Assembly: GCA_949130485.1 (NCBI GenBank)
Contig: OX422193.1
Coordinates: 4,756,871 to 4,820,870, forward strand
DNA length: 64,000 nucleotides
Origin: Agelas oroides
Lineage: Eukaryota; Porifera; Demospongiae; Agelasida; Agelasidae
Reading direction: 5' to 3'
Shown in pieces: positions 48,555-62,400 of this stretch. Numbering within the stretch: position 1 is the stretch's first letter; each line of letters opens with the position of its first letter. A program made the position numbers and the translations under genes. Under the pieces are notes generated by a model that did not search any database, was not told the DNA's origin, and saw only the letters and a list, made by a program, of their open reading frames with translations.

Positions 48555-51500
48555 AACAGGACCTCCACAGTGGTGAAAACTGCCCTCTACATCTTTCCTG
48601 AGACCTAAAGAGGCTTGCAGGAGCTTCACAGTACCTCTACTGTGGTTGAAACGGCTTTGTCAGGTCTTTCCCCCACATCAACAGGCTTGCACAAGCTTCA
48701 CAGGGCCTCAACAGTGGTTAAAACTGCCCTCTACATCTTTCCTGAGACTTAAAGAGGCTTGCAGGAGTTTCAAAGGACAACCACAGTGGTGGAAACTGCT
48801 TTCTCTAGATTTCCTGGAACTTAAACTGGGCACACGTGCTTCATAGCACATCCTCGGCAGTTAAAACGGCTTGATGAGGTCTTTCCTGCACTCAACAGGC
48901 TTGCACGAGCTTCACAGGGCCTCCACAGTGGGTTAAACTGCTTTCTAGATCTTTCTTGGCACTTAAATCGGTCTGCAGTTGCTTCACAGCGCCTCCTCGG
49001 CGATTGAAACGATTAAACAGGGTTGCACGAGCTTTACAGTGCTTCCACAATAGTGAAAACTGCTTTCTCGATCATTCCTGGCTCTGCGCGTGCTTCACAA
49101 TTCCTCCTGGGCGGTTAAAACGGCTTTATCAGGTCTTTTCCGCACATAAACAGGCTTGCACGAGCTTCACAGGGCCTCCACAGTGGTGAAAACTGATTTG
49201 TCGATCTTTCCTGGCACTTAAACATGCCTGCACGTACTTCATAGCACCTGCACGGCGGTTAAAACAGCCTTTTCAGACCTTTCCCGCATTTAAACAGGCT
49301 CGCACGAGCATCACAGGACCTCCACAGTGATGAAAACTGCCCTCTACATCTTTCCTGAGACCTAAAATGGCTTACAGGAGCTTCACAGGACCTCTACTGT
49401 GGTTGAAACGGCTTTGTCAGGTCTTTCCCGCACATCAACAAGCTTGCACAAGCTTCACAGGGCCTCAACAGTGGTTAAAACTGCTTTCTCTAGATTTCTT
49501 GGCACTTAAACAGGCCTGCACGTGCTTCACAGCACCTCCTCGGCGGTTAAAACGGCTTTATCAGGTCTTTCCCGCACATAAACAGGCTTGCACGAGCTTC
49601 ACAGGGCCTCCACAGTGGTTAAAACTGCTTTCTAGATCTTTCTTCGCAATTGAGCAGGCCTGCACGTGCTTCACAGAACCTCCTCGGCGGTTAAAACGGC
49701 TTTTCCAGGTCTTTCGCGCACATAAACAAGCTTGCACGAGCTTTATAGGACATCCACAGGGAAGAAACCTGCTTTCTCGATTTTTCCTGGTACTTAAACA
49801 GGCCTGCACGTGCTTCACAGGAACTCCTCGTCGGTGAAAACTGCTTTTTCGGGTGTTTTCCGCACATGCACAGGCTTGCACGAGCTTGACAGAACTTTCA
49901 CAGTGGTGAAAACTGCTGTCTCGATCTTTCCTCGCACTTAAACAGGCCTGCATGTGCTTCATGCACCGGCACGGCAGTCAAAACAGCCTTTTCAGACACT
50001 TCCCGCATTTAAACAGGTGTGCACGAGCATCACAGGAACCTTAGGGAAATTAAAACCGCATTGTCAGATTTTTCACGCACATAAACAGGGTCACACGAGC
50101 TTCACAGGACCTCCACAGTGGTGAAAACTGCTTTCTCTAGATTTCCTGGCACTTAAACAGGGCTGCACGTGCTTCACTCGGAAGTTAAACGGCTTGATAA
50201 GGTCTTTCCCGCATTTAAACAGGCTTGCACGACCATCACAGGGCCTCAAGAGTGGTTAAAACTGCTTTCTAGATCATTCCTGGCACTTAAACAGGCCTGC
50301 ACGTGCTTCACAGCATCTCCACGGCGGGTAAAACGGCTTTATCAGGTCCTTCCCGCACATACACAGGGTTGCATGAGCTCCACAGTGCTTCCATAGTAGT
50401 GAAAACTGCTTTCTTTGTCTTTCCTGGCACTTAAACATGCCTGCACGTGATGCATAGCACTTCCTCGGCGGTTGAAACCGGTTTTTGAGACTTTTCCCGC
50501 ATTTTCACAGGCTAGCATGTGGCTCACAAGACCTCCACAGTGGTGAAAACTGCTTTGTCGATAATTCCTGGCACTGAAACATGCCTGCACGTATTTCATA
50601 GCACCTGGAAGGCGGTTAAAACAGCCTTTACAAACCTTTCCCGCATTTAAACACGCTTGCACGCGCATCACAGAATCTCCACCGTGGTGAAAACTGAGCT
50701 CTACATCATTCCTGAGACTTAAAGAGGCTTGCAGGTGCTTCAAAGGACACCCACAGTGGTGAAAACTGCTTTCTCTAGATTTCCTGGCACGAAAACTGGG
50801 CTACACGTGCTTCACAACACTTCCTCGGCAGTTACATCGGCTTGTTCAGCTATTTTCCGCTCTCAACAGGCTTGCACGAGCTTCACAGGGCCTCCACAGT
50901 GGTTAAAACTGCTTTCTAGATCTTTCCTGGCACTGAAACAGGCTTCATCTTGCTTCATAGCACCTCCTCGGCGGTTAAAACGGCTAAATCAGGTCTTTTC
51001 CGGACATACACAGGCTTGCACGACCTTCACAGGACTTTCACAGTGGTGAAAACTGCTTTCCTCGCACTTAAACAGGCCTGCACGTGCTTCATAGCACCGG
51101 CACGGCAGTCAATCAGCCTTTTCAGACATTTCCCGCATTTAAACAGGTGTGCACGAGCATCACAGGTCAGCTCGGAAATAAAATCCCTGATTGTCAGAAT
51201 TTTCAAGCACATAAACAGGGTCACACGAGCTTCACAGGACCTCTACAGTGGTGAAAACTAATTTCTCTAGATTTCCTGGCACTTAAAAAGGGCTGCACGT
51301 GCTTCACTCGGAAGTTAAACGGCTTGATCAGGTCTTTCCCGCATTTAAACAGGCTTGCACGAGCATCACAGGGCCTCAAGGGTGGTTAAAACTGCTTTCT
51401 AGATCATTCCTGGCACTTAAACAGGCCTGCACGTGCTTCACAGCACCTCCTCGGCGGTTAAAACGGTATTATAATGGTCTTTCCCGCACATAAACAGGCT

Positions 51501-52280
51501 TGCACGAGCTTCACAGGGCCTCCACAGTGGTTAAAACTGCTTTCTAGATCTTTCCTGGCACTGAAACAGGCTTGCTCGTGCTTCACAGCACCTCCGCGGC
51601 GGTTAAAACGGTATTATCAGGTCCTTCCCGCACATAAACAGGGTTGCACCAGATCCACAGTGCTTCCACAGTAGTGAAAGCTGCTTTCTTAGTCCTTCCT
51701 AGCACTGAAACAAGCCTGCACGTGCTTCACAGCACCTCCACGGCGGGTAAAACGGCTTTATCTGGTCCTTCCCGCTCATACACAGGGTTGCACGAGATCC
51801 ACAGTGCTTCCACAGTAGTGAAAACTGCTTCCTTGGTCATTCCTGGTACTTAAACATGCCTGCACGTGATGCATAGCACTTCCTCGGCGGTTGAAACCGG
51901 TTTATGAGACTTTTCCCGCATTTACAGAGGCTAGCATGTGGCTCACAAGACCTCCACAGTGGTGAAAACTGCTTTATCGATAATTCCTGGCACTTAAACA
52001 TGCCTGCATGTACTTCATAAAACAGCCTTTTCTGACCTTTCCCGCATTTAAACAGGCTTGAACGAGCATCACAGGACCTCCACCGTGGTGAAAACTGAGC
52101 TCTACATCATTCCTGAGACTTAAGAGGCTTGCAGGAGCTTCAAGGAAAACCCCACAGTGATGAAAACTGCTTTGTCGATCATTCCTGGCACTTAAACTTG
52201 CCTGCACGTACTTCATAGCACCTGCATGGCGGTTAAAACAGCGGCTTGCACGAGCATAACAGGACCTCCACAGTGGTGAA
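48555..52280 (+). repeat. Spacer between the two 10-kb copies; older duplicate of 40.68-43.6 kb
   Basis: From about 48.58 to 51.5 kb the block order repeats 40.68-43.6 kb at an offset of 7895, falling to 7888 after small indels such as the CAT insertion at CTACTGCATGTGG near 41505. It includes a 111-bp dimer at 48992, block E at 49.65-50.77 and block G near 50.92-51.3. From 51.6 kb the order changes to CGGCGGGTAAAACGGC monomers and then the linked 17-bp and 28-bp deletions (52017, 52232). Only satellite is present. Confidence 0.83.
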
Positions 52281-52284
52281 AACT

Positions 52285-53420
52285 GCCCTCTACATCTTTC
52301 CTGAGACCTAAAATGGCTTACAGGAGCTTCACAGGACCTCTACTGTGGTTGAAACGGCTTTGTCAGGTCTTTCCCGCACATCAACAAGCTTGCACAAGCT
52401 TCACAGGGCCTCAACAGTGGTTAAAACTGCTTTCTCTAGATTTCTTGGCACTTAAACAGGCCTGCACGTGCTTCACAGCACCTCCTCGGCGGTTAAAACG
52501 GCTTTATCAGGTCTTTCCCGCACATAAACAGGCTTGCACGAGCTTCACAGGGCCTCCACAGTGGTTAAAACTGCTTTCTAGATCTTTCTTCGCAATTGAG
52601 CAGGCCTGCACGTGCTTCACAGAACCTCCTCGGCGGTTAAAACGGCTTTTCCAGGTCTTTCGCGCACATAAACAAGCTTGCACGAGCTTCATAGGACATC
52701 CACAGGGAAGAAAACTGCTTTCTCGATTTTTCCTGGTACTTAAACAGGCCTGCACGTGCTTCACAGGAACTCCTCGTCGGTGAAAACTGCTTTTTCGGGT
52801 GTTTTCCGCACATGCACAGGCTTGCACGAGCTTGACAGAACTTTCACAGTGGTGAAAACTGCTGTCTCGATCTTTCCTCGCACTTAAACAGGCCTGCATG
52901 TGCTTCATGCACCGGCACGGCAGTCAAAACAGCCTTTTCAGACACTTCCCGCATTTAAACAGGTGTGCACGAGCATCACAGGAACCTTAGGGAAATTAAA
53001 ACCGCATTGTCAGATTTTTCACGCACATAAACAGGGTCACACGAGCTTCACAGGACCTCCACAGTGGTGAAAACTGCTTTCTCTAGATTTCCTGGCACTT
53101 AAACAGGGCTGCACGTGCTTCACTCGGAAGTTAAACGGCTTGATAAGGTCTTTCCCGCATTTAAACAGGCTTGCACGACCATCACAGGGCCTCAAGAGTG
53201 GTTAAAACTGCTTTCTAGATCATTCCTGGCACTTAAACAGGCCTGCACGTGCTTCACAGCACCTCCACGGCGGGTAAAACGGCTTTATCAGGTCCTTCAC
53301 GCACATAAACAGGGTTGCATGAGCTCCACAGTGCTTCCATAGTAGTGAAAACTGCTTTCTTTGTCTTTCCTGGCACTTAAACATGCCTGCACGTGATGCA
53401 TAGCACTTCCTCGGCGGTTG
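52285..53420 (+). repeat. 1.1-kb tandem copy of 49339-50470, grading into the 10-kb copy 2
   Basis: This stretch matches 49339 onward at an offset of 2946, including the rare ACAGGAACCTTAGGGAAATT (near 50029 and 52979) that differs from ATTGGG at the 38-kb position. Between about 53290 and 53420 the variants alternate. CCTTCACGCAC matches 38780, CTTTCTTTGTC matches 50410, and CCGGCTTTTGAGAC matches 38907. After that the sequence follows the 38-kb copy at an offset of 14,515. The edge of the big duplication is therefore a patchwork. Confidence 0.83.
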
Positions 53421-56400
53421 AAACCGGCTTTTGAGACTTTTCCCGCATTTACACAGGCTAGCATGTGGCTCACAAGACCTCCACAGTGGTGAAAACTGCT
53501 TTGTCGATAATTCCTGGCACTTAAACATGCCTGCACGTGCTTCATACCACCTGCAAGGCGGTTAAAACAGCCTTTACAGACCTTTCCCGCATTTAAACAC
53601 GCTTGCACGAGCATCACAGAACCTCCACCGTGGTGAAAACTGAGCTCTACATCATTCCTGAGACTTAAAGAGGCTTGCAGGAGCTTCAAAGGACACCCAC
53701 AGTGGTGAAAACTGCTTTCTCTAGATTTCCTGGCACGTAAACTGGGCTACACGTGCTTCACAACACCTCCTCGGCAGTTAAATCGGCTTGATCAGCTCTT
53801 TCCCGCTCTCAACAGGCTTGTACGAGCTTCACAGGGCCTCCACAGTGGTTAAAACTGCTTTCTAGATCTTTCCTGGCACTGAAACAAGCTTGCTCGTGCT
53901 TCACAGCACCTCCTCGGCGTTTAAAACGGCTATATCAGGTCTTTTCCGAACATACACAGGCTTACACGAGCTTCACAGGACTTTCATAGTGGTGAAAACT
54001 GCTTTTCTCGCACTTAAACAGGCCTACACGTGCTTCATAGCACCGGCACGGCAGTCAATCAGCCTTTTCAGACATTTCCCGCTTTTAAACAGGTGTGCAC
54101 GAGCCTCACATGTCATCTCGGAAATAAAATCCCGGATTGTCAGATTTTTCACGCTCATAAACAGGGTCACACGAGCTTGACAGGACCTCTACATTGGTGA
54201 AAACTAATTTCTCTAGATTTCCTGGCACTTAAACAGGGCTGCACGTGCTTCACTCGGAAATTAAACGGCTTGATCAGGTCTTTCCCGCATTTAAACAGGG
54301 TGGTTAAAACTGCTTTGTAGATCATTCCTGGCACTTAAACAGGCCTGCACGTGCTTCACAGCACCTCCTCGGCGGTTAAAAAGGTATTATCAGGTCCTTC
54401 CCGCACATAAACAGGGTTGCACCAGATCAACAGTGCTTCCACAGTAGTGAAAACCGCTTTGTTGGTCCTTCCTAGCACTTAAACAGGCCTGCACGTGCTT
54501 CACATCACCTCCTCGGCGGTTAAAACGGTATTATCAGGTCTTTCCCGCTCATAAACAGGCTTGCACGAGCTTCAAAGGGCCTCCACAGTGGTTAAACCTT
54601 CTTTCTAGATCTTTCCAGGCACTTAAACAGCCCTGCACGTGCTTCCCAGCACCTTCACGGCAAGTAAAACGGCTTTATCAGGTCCTTCCCGCGCATACAC
54701 AGGGTTGCACGAGATCCACAGTGCTTCCACAGTAGTGAAAACTGCTTTCTTAGTCTTTCCTGGCACTTAAACATGCCTGCACGTGATGCATAGCACTTCT
54801 TCGGCGGTTGAAACCGGTTTTTGAGACTTTTCCCGCATTTACACAGGCTAGCATGTGGCTCACAAGACCTCCACAGTGGTGAAAACTGCTTTGTCGATAA
54901 TTCCTGGCACTTAAACATTCCTGCTCGTACTTTATAAAACAGCCTTTTCAGACCTTTCCCGCATTTAAACAGGCTTGCACGAGCATCACAGGACCTCCAC
55001 CGTGGTGAAAACTGAGGTCTACATCATTCCTGAGACTTAAAGAGGCTTGCAGGAGCTTCAAAGGAAACCCCACAGTGATGAAAACTGCTTTGTCGATCAT
55101 TCCTGGCACTTAAACATGCCTGCACGTACTTCATAGTACATGCATGGCGGTTAAAACAGCGGCTTGCACGAGCATAACAGGACCTCCACAGTGGTGAAAA
55201 CTGCCCTCTACATCTTTCCTGAGACCTAAAGAGGCTTGCAGGAGCTTCACAGTACCTCTACTGTGGTTGAAACGGCTTTGTCAGGTCTTTCCCCCACATC
55301 AACAGGCTTGCACAAGCTTCACAGGGCCTCAACAGTGGTTAAAACTGCCCTCTACATCTTTCCTGAGACTTAAAGAGGCTTGCAGGAGTTTCAAAGGACA
55401 ACCACAGTGGTGGAAACTGCTTTCTCTAGATTTCCTGGAACTTAAACTGGGCTACACGTGCTTCATAGCACATCTTCGGCAGTTAAAACGGCTTGATGAG
55501 GTCTTTCGTGCACTCAACAGGCTTGCACGAGCTTCACAGGGCCTCCACAGTGGGTTAAACCGCTTTCTAGATCTTTCTTGGCACTTAAGTCGGTCTGCAA
55601 TTGCTTCACAGCACCTCCTCGGCGATTAAAACGATTAAACAGGGTTGCACGAGCTTTACAGTGCTTCCACAATAGTGAAAACTGCTTTCTCGATCATTCC
55701 TGGCTCTGCGCGTGCTTCACAATTCCTCCTGGGCGGTTAAAACGGCTTTATCAGGTCTTTCCCGCACATAAACAGGCTTGTACGAGCTTCGCAGGGTCTC
55801 CACAGTGGTGAAAACTGATTTGTCGATCTTTCCTGGCACTTAAACATGCCTGCACGTACTTCATAGCACCTGCACGGCGGTTAAAACAGCCTATTCAGAC
55901 CTTTCCCGCATTTAAACAGGCTCGCACGAGCATCACAGGACCTCCACAGTGATGAAAACTGCCCTCTACATCTTTCCTGAGACCTAAAATGGCTTACAGG
56001 AGCTTCACAGGACCTCTACTGCATGTGGTTGAAACGGCTTTGTCAGGTCTTTCCCGCACATCAACAAGCTTGCACAAGCTTCACAGGGCCTCAACAGTGG
56101 TTAAAACTGCTTTCTCTAGATTTCTTGGCACTTAATCAGGCCTGCACGTGCTTCACAGCACCTCATCGGCGGTTAAAACGGCTTTATCAGGTCTTTCCCG
56201 CACATAAACAGGCTTACACGAGCTTCACAGGGCCTCCACAGAGGTTAAAACTGCTTTCTAGATCTTTCTTTGCAATTGAGCAGGCCTGCACGTGCTTCAC
56301 AGAACCACCTCGGCGGTTAAAACGGCCTTTCCAGGTCTTTTCCGCACATAAACAAGCTTGCACGAGCTTCGTAGGACATCCACAGGGAAGAAAACTGCTT

Positions 56401-59400
56401 TCTCGATTTTTCCTGGCACTTAAACAGGCCTACACGCGCTTAACAGGAACTCCTCGTAGGTGAAAACTGCTTTTTCGGGTATTTTCCGCACATGCACAGG
56501 CTTGCACGAGCTTCACAGAACTTTCACAGTGGTGAAAACTGCTGTCTCGATCTTTCCTCGCACTTAAACAGGCCTGCATGTGCTTCATGCACAAGCACTG
56601 CAGTCAAAACAGCCTTTTCAGACACTTCCCGCATTTAAACAGGTGTGCACGAGCATGACAGGAACTATCGGGAAATTAAAACCGCATTGTCAGATTTTTC
56701 ACGCACATAAACAGGGTCACACGAGCTTCACAGGACCTCCACAGTGGTGAAAACTGCTTTCTCTAGATTTCCTGGCACTTAAACAGGGCTGCACGTGCTT
56801 CACTCGGAAGTTAAACGGCTTGATAAGGTCTTTCCCGCATTTAAACAGGCTTGCACGACCATCACAGGGCCTCAAGAGTGGTTAAAACTGCTTTCTAGAT
56901 CATTCCTGGCACTTAAACAGGCCTGCACGTGCTTCACAGCACCTCCACGGCGGGTAAAACGGCTTTATCAGGTCCTTCCCGCACATAAACAGGGTTGCAT
57001 GAGCTCCACAGTGCTTCCAAAGTAGTGAAAACTGCTCTCTTGGTCTTTCCTGGCACTTAAACATGCCTGCACGTGATGCATAGCACTTCCTCGGCGGTTG
57101 AAACCGGTTTATGAGACTTTTCCCGCATTTACACAGGCTAGCATGTGGCTCACAAGACCTCCACAGTGGTGAAAACTGCTTTGTCGATAATTCCTGGCAC
57201 TTAAACATGCCTGCACGTGCTTCATAGCACCTGCAAGGCGGTTAAAACAGCCTTTACAAACCTTTCCCGCATTTAAACACGCTTGCACGAGCATCACAGA
57301 ATCTCCACCGTGGTGAAAACTGAGCTCTACATCATTTCATGAGACTTAAAGAGGCTTGCAGGAGCTTCAAAGGACACCCACAGTGGTGAAAACTGCTTTC
57401 TCTAGATTTCCTGGCACGTAAACTGGGCTACACGTGCTTCACAACACTTCCTCGGCAGTTAGATCGGCTTGATCAGCTCTTTCCCGCTCTCAACAGGCTT
57501 GCACGAGCTTCACAGGGACTCCACAGTGGTTAAAACTGCTTTCTATATCTTTCCTGGCACTGAAACAGGCTTGATCTTGCTTCACAGCACCTCCTCGGCG
57601 GTTAAAACGGCTATATCAGGTCTTTTCCGGACATACACAGGCTTGCACGACCTTCACAGGACTTTCACAGTGGTGAAAACTGCTTTCCTCGCACTTAAAC
57701 AGGCCTGCACGTGCTTCATAGCACCGGCACGGCAGTCAATCAGCCTTTTCAGACATTTCCCGCATTTCAACAGGTGTGCACGAGCATCACAGGTCATCTC
57801 GGAAAGAGAATCCCGGATTGTCAGATTTTTCAAGAACATAAACAGGGTCACACGAGCTTCACAGGACCTCTACAGTGGTGAGAAGTAATTTCTCTAGATT
57901 TCCTGGCACTTAAACCGGGCTGCACGTGCTTCACTCGGAAGTTAAACGGCTTGATCAGGTCTTTCCCGCATTTAAACAGGCTTGCACGAGCATCACAGGG
58001 CCTCAAGGGTGGTTAAAACTGCTTTCTAGATCATTCCTGGCTCTTAAACAAGCCTGCACGTTCTTCACAGCACCTCCTAGGCGGTTAAAACGGTATTATA
58101 ATGGTCTTTCCCGCACAAAAATAGGCTTGTACGAGCTTCACAGGGCCTCCACAGTGGTTAAAACTGCTTTCTAGATCTTTCCTGGCACTGAAATAGGCTT
58201 GCTCGTGCTTCACAGCACCTCCTCGGCGGTTAAAACGGCTATATCAGGTCTTTTCCGGACATACACAGGCTTGCACGAGCTTCACAGGACTTTCACAGTG
58301 GTGAAAACTGCTTTCCTCGCACTTAAACAGGCCTGCACGTGCTTCATAGCACCGGCACGGCATTTAATCAGCCTTTTCAGACATTTCCCGCATTTAAACA
58401 GGTGTGCACGAGCCTCACAGGTCATCTCGGGAATAAAATCCCAGATTGTCAGATTTTTCACGCACATAAACAGGGTCACACGAGCTTCACAAGATCTCTA
58501 CAGTGGTGAAAACTAATTTCTCTAGATTTCCTGGCACTTAAACAGGGCTGCACGTGCTTCACTCGGAAGTGAAACGGCTTGATCAGGTCTTTCCCGCATT
58601 TAAACAGGCTTGCACGTGCATCACAGGGCCTCATGGGTGGTTAAAACTGCTTTCTAGATCATTCCTGGCACTTAAACAAGCCTGCACGTGCTTCACAGCA
58701 CCTCCTCGGCGGTTAAAACGGTATTATAATGGTCTTTCCCGCACATAAACAGGCTTGCACGAGCTTCACAGGGCCTCCACAGTGGTTAAAACTGCTTTCT
58801 AGATCTTTCCTGTCACTGAAACAGGCTTGCTCGTGCTTCACAGCACCTCCTCGGCGGTTAAAACGGCTATATCGTGTGTCTTTTCCGGACATACACAGGC
58901 TTGCACGAGCTTTACAGGACTTTCACAGTAGTGAAAACTGCTTTCCTCGCACTTAAACAGGCCTACACGTGCTTCATAGCACCGGAACGGCAGTCAATCA
59001 GCCTTTTCAGACATTTCCCGCATTTAAACAGGTGTGCACGAGCCTCACAGGTCATCTCGGGAATAAAATCCCGAATTGTCAGATTTTTCACGCACATAAA
59101 CAGGGTCACACGAGCTTCACAAGACCTCTACAGTGGTGAAAACTAATTTCTCTAGATTTCCTGGGACTTAAACAGTGCTACACGTGCCACACTGCACCTC
59201 CTCGGAAGTTAAACGGCTTGATCAGATGTTTCCCGAATTTAAACAGGCTTGCAAGAGCCTCACAGGACCTCTACGGTGGTTACAACTTCCCTCTAGATCT
59301 TTCCTGAGACTTAAAGAGGCTTGCAGGAGCTTCACAGGACCTCTAGAGTGGTTGAAACGGCTTTGTCAGGTCTTTCCCGCACATCAACAGGCTTGCCCAA

Positions 59401-62400
59401 GCTTCACAGGGCCTCAACAGTGGTTGAAACTGCTTTCTAGACCATTCCTGGGATTTAAGCAGGACTGCACCTGCTTTATAGCACCGGCACGGTAGTCAAA
59501 ACAGCCTTTTCAGACATTTCCCGCATTTAAACAGGTGTGCATGAGCCTCACAGGACCTCCACAGTGGTGAAAACTGCCCTCTACATCTTTCCTGAGACTT
59601 AAACAGGCTTGCAGGAGCTTCGCAGGACCTCTACTGTGGTTGAAACGGCTTTGTCAGGTCTTTCCCGCATTTAAACGGGCTTGCACGAGCCTCACAGGGC
59701 CCCAACAGTGGTTAAAACTGCTTTCTAGATCATTCCTGGCACTTAAACAGGCCTGCACGTGCTTCACAGCACCTCCTCGGCGGTTAAAACGGTATTATCA
59801 GGTCTTTCTTGCTAATAAACAGGATTGCATGAGCTTCACAGGGCCTCCACAGTGGTTAAAACTTCTTTCTAGATCTTTCCGGGCACTTAAACAGCCCTGC
59901 ACGTGCTTCCCAGTACCTCCACGGCAGGTAAAACGGCTTTATCAGGTCCTTCCCGCGCATACACAGGTTTGCACGAGATCCACAGTGTTTCCACAGTAGT
60001 GAAAACTGCTTTCTTGGTCTTTCCTGGCACTTAAACATGCCTGCACGTGATGCATAGCAATTCCTCGGCGGTTGAAACCGGTTTTTGAGACTTTTCCCGC
60101 ATTTACACAGGCTAGCATGTGGCTCACAAGACCTCCACAGTGGTGGAAACTGCTTTGTCGATAATTCCTGGCACTTAAACATGCCTACAAGTACTTCATA
60201 GCACCTGCAAGGCCGTTAAAACAGCCTTTTCAGACCTTTCCCGCATTCAAACAGGCTCGCACGAGCATCACAGGACCTCCACAGTGATGAAAACTGCCCT
60301 CTACATCTTTTCTGAGATCTAAAGTGGCTTACAGGAGCTTCACAGGACCTCTACTGTGGTTGAAACGGCTTTGTCAAGTCTTTCCCGCAGATCAACAGGG
60401 TTGCACAGCCTTCACATGGCCTCCACAATGGTTCGAACTGCTTTCTAGATCTTTCCTGGAACTTAACCATGCCTGCACGTGCTGCACAGCACCTACTTAG
60501 CGGTTAAAACTGCTTTATCAGGTGTTTCCCGCACATAAACAGGGTTACACGAGCTTCACAGGACATCCACAGTGGTTAAAACTGCTTTCTCTAGATTTCC
60601 TGGCACTTAAACAGGCCTGCACGTGCTTCACAGAACCTCCTCGGCGGTTAAAACGGCTTTTCCAAGTCTTTCCCGCACATAAACAAGCTTGCACGAGCTT
60701 CGTAGGACATCCACAGGGAAGAAAACTGCTTTCTCGATTTTTCCTGGCACTTCAACAGGCCTGCACGTGCTTCACAGCAACTCCTCGTAGGTAAAAACGG
60801 CTTTTTCAGGTCTTTTCGCACATGCACAGGCTTGCACGAGCTTCACAGGACTTTCACAGTGATGAAAACTGCTGTGTCGATCTTTCCTCGCACTTAAACA
60901 GGTCTGCATGCGCTTCATGCACCGCCACGGCAGTCAAAACAGTCTTTTCAGACATTTCCCGCATTTAAACAGGTGTGCACGAGCATCACAGGAGCTATCG
61001 GGAAATTAAAACCGCATTGTCAGATGTTTCACGCACATAAACAGGGTCACACGAGCTTCACAGGACCTCCACAATGGTGAAAACTGCTTTCTCTAGATTT
61101 CCTGGCACTTAAACAGTGCTGCACGTGCTTCACGCGGAACTTAAACGGCTTGATCAGGTCTTTCCCGCATTTAAACAGGCTTGCACGAGCTTCACAGGGC
61201 CTCCACAGTGGTTAAAAATGCTTTCTAGATCTTTCCTGGCACTTAAACAGGATTGCACGTGCTTCACAGCACCTCCACGGAAGGTAAAACGGCTTTATCA
61301 TGTCCTTCCCGCACATACACAGGGTTGCACCAGATCCACAGTGCTTCCACATTAGTGAAAACTGCTTTCTTGGTCCTTCCTAGCACTTAAACAGGCCTGC
61401 ACGTGCTTCACAGCACCTCCATGGCGGGTAAAACGGCTTTATCAGGTCCTTCACGCACATAAACAGGGTTGCATGAGCTCCACAGTGCTTCCATAGTAGT
61501 GAAAACTGCTTTCTTGGTCTTTCCTGGCACTTAAACATGCCTGCACGTGATGCATAGCACTTCCTCGGCGGTTGAAACCGGTTTTTGAGACTTTTCCCGC
61601 ATTTTCACAGGCTAGCATGTGGCTCACAAGACCTCCACAGTGGTGAAAACTGCTTTGTCGATAATTCCTGGCACTTAAACATGCCTGCACGTACTTCATA
61701 GCACCTGCAAGGCGGTTAAAACAGCCTTTTCAGACCTTTCCCGCATTTAAACAGGCTTGCACGAGCATCACAGGACTTCCACAGCGGTGAAAACTGCCCT
61801 CTACATCTTTCCTGAGACCTAAAGAGACTTGCAGGAGCTTCACAGTACCTCTACTGTGGTTGAAACGGCTTTGTCAGGTCTTTCCCCCACATCAACAGGC
61901 TTGCACAAGCTTCACAGGGCCTCAACAGTGGTTAAAACTGCCCTCTATATCTTTCCTGAGACTTAAAGAGGCTTGCAGGAGTTTCAAAGGACAACCACAG
62001 TGGTGGAAACTGCTTTCTCTAGATTTCCTGGAACTTAAACTGGGCTACACGTGCTTCATAGCACATCTTCGGCAGTTAAAACGGCTTGATGAGGTCTTTT
62101 CCGCACTCAACAGGCTTGCACGAGCTTCACAGGGCCTCCACAGTGGGTTAAACTGCTTTCTAGATCTTTCTTGGCACTTAAATCGGACTGCAATTGCTTC
62201 ACAGCATCTCCTCGGCGATTTAAACGATTAAACAGGGTTGCACGAGCTTTACAGTGCTTCCACAATAGTGAAAACTGCTTTCTCTATCATTCCTGGCGCT
62301 GCGCGTGCTTCACAATTCTCCTCGGCGGTTAAAACGGCCTTATCAGGTCTTTCTCGCACATAAAGAGGCTTGCACGAGCTTCACAGGGTCTCCACAGTGG

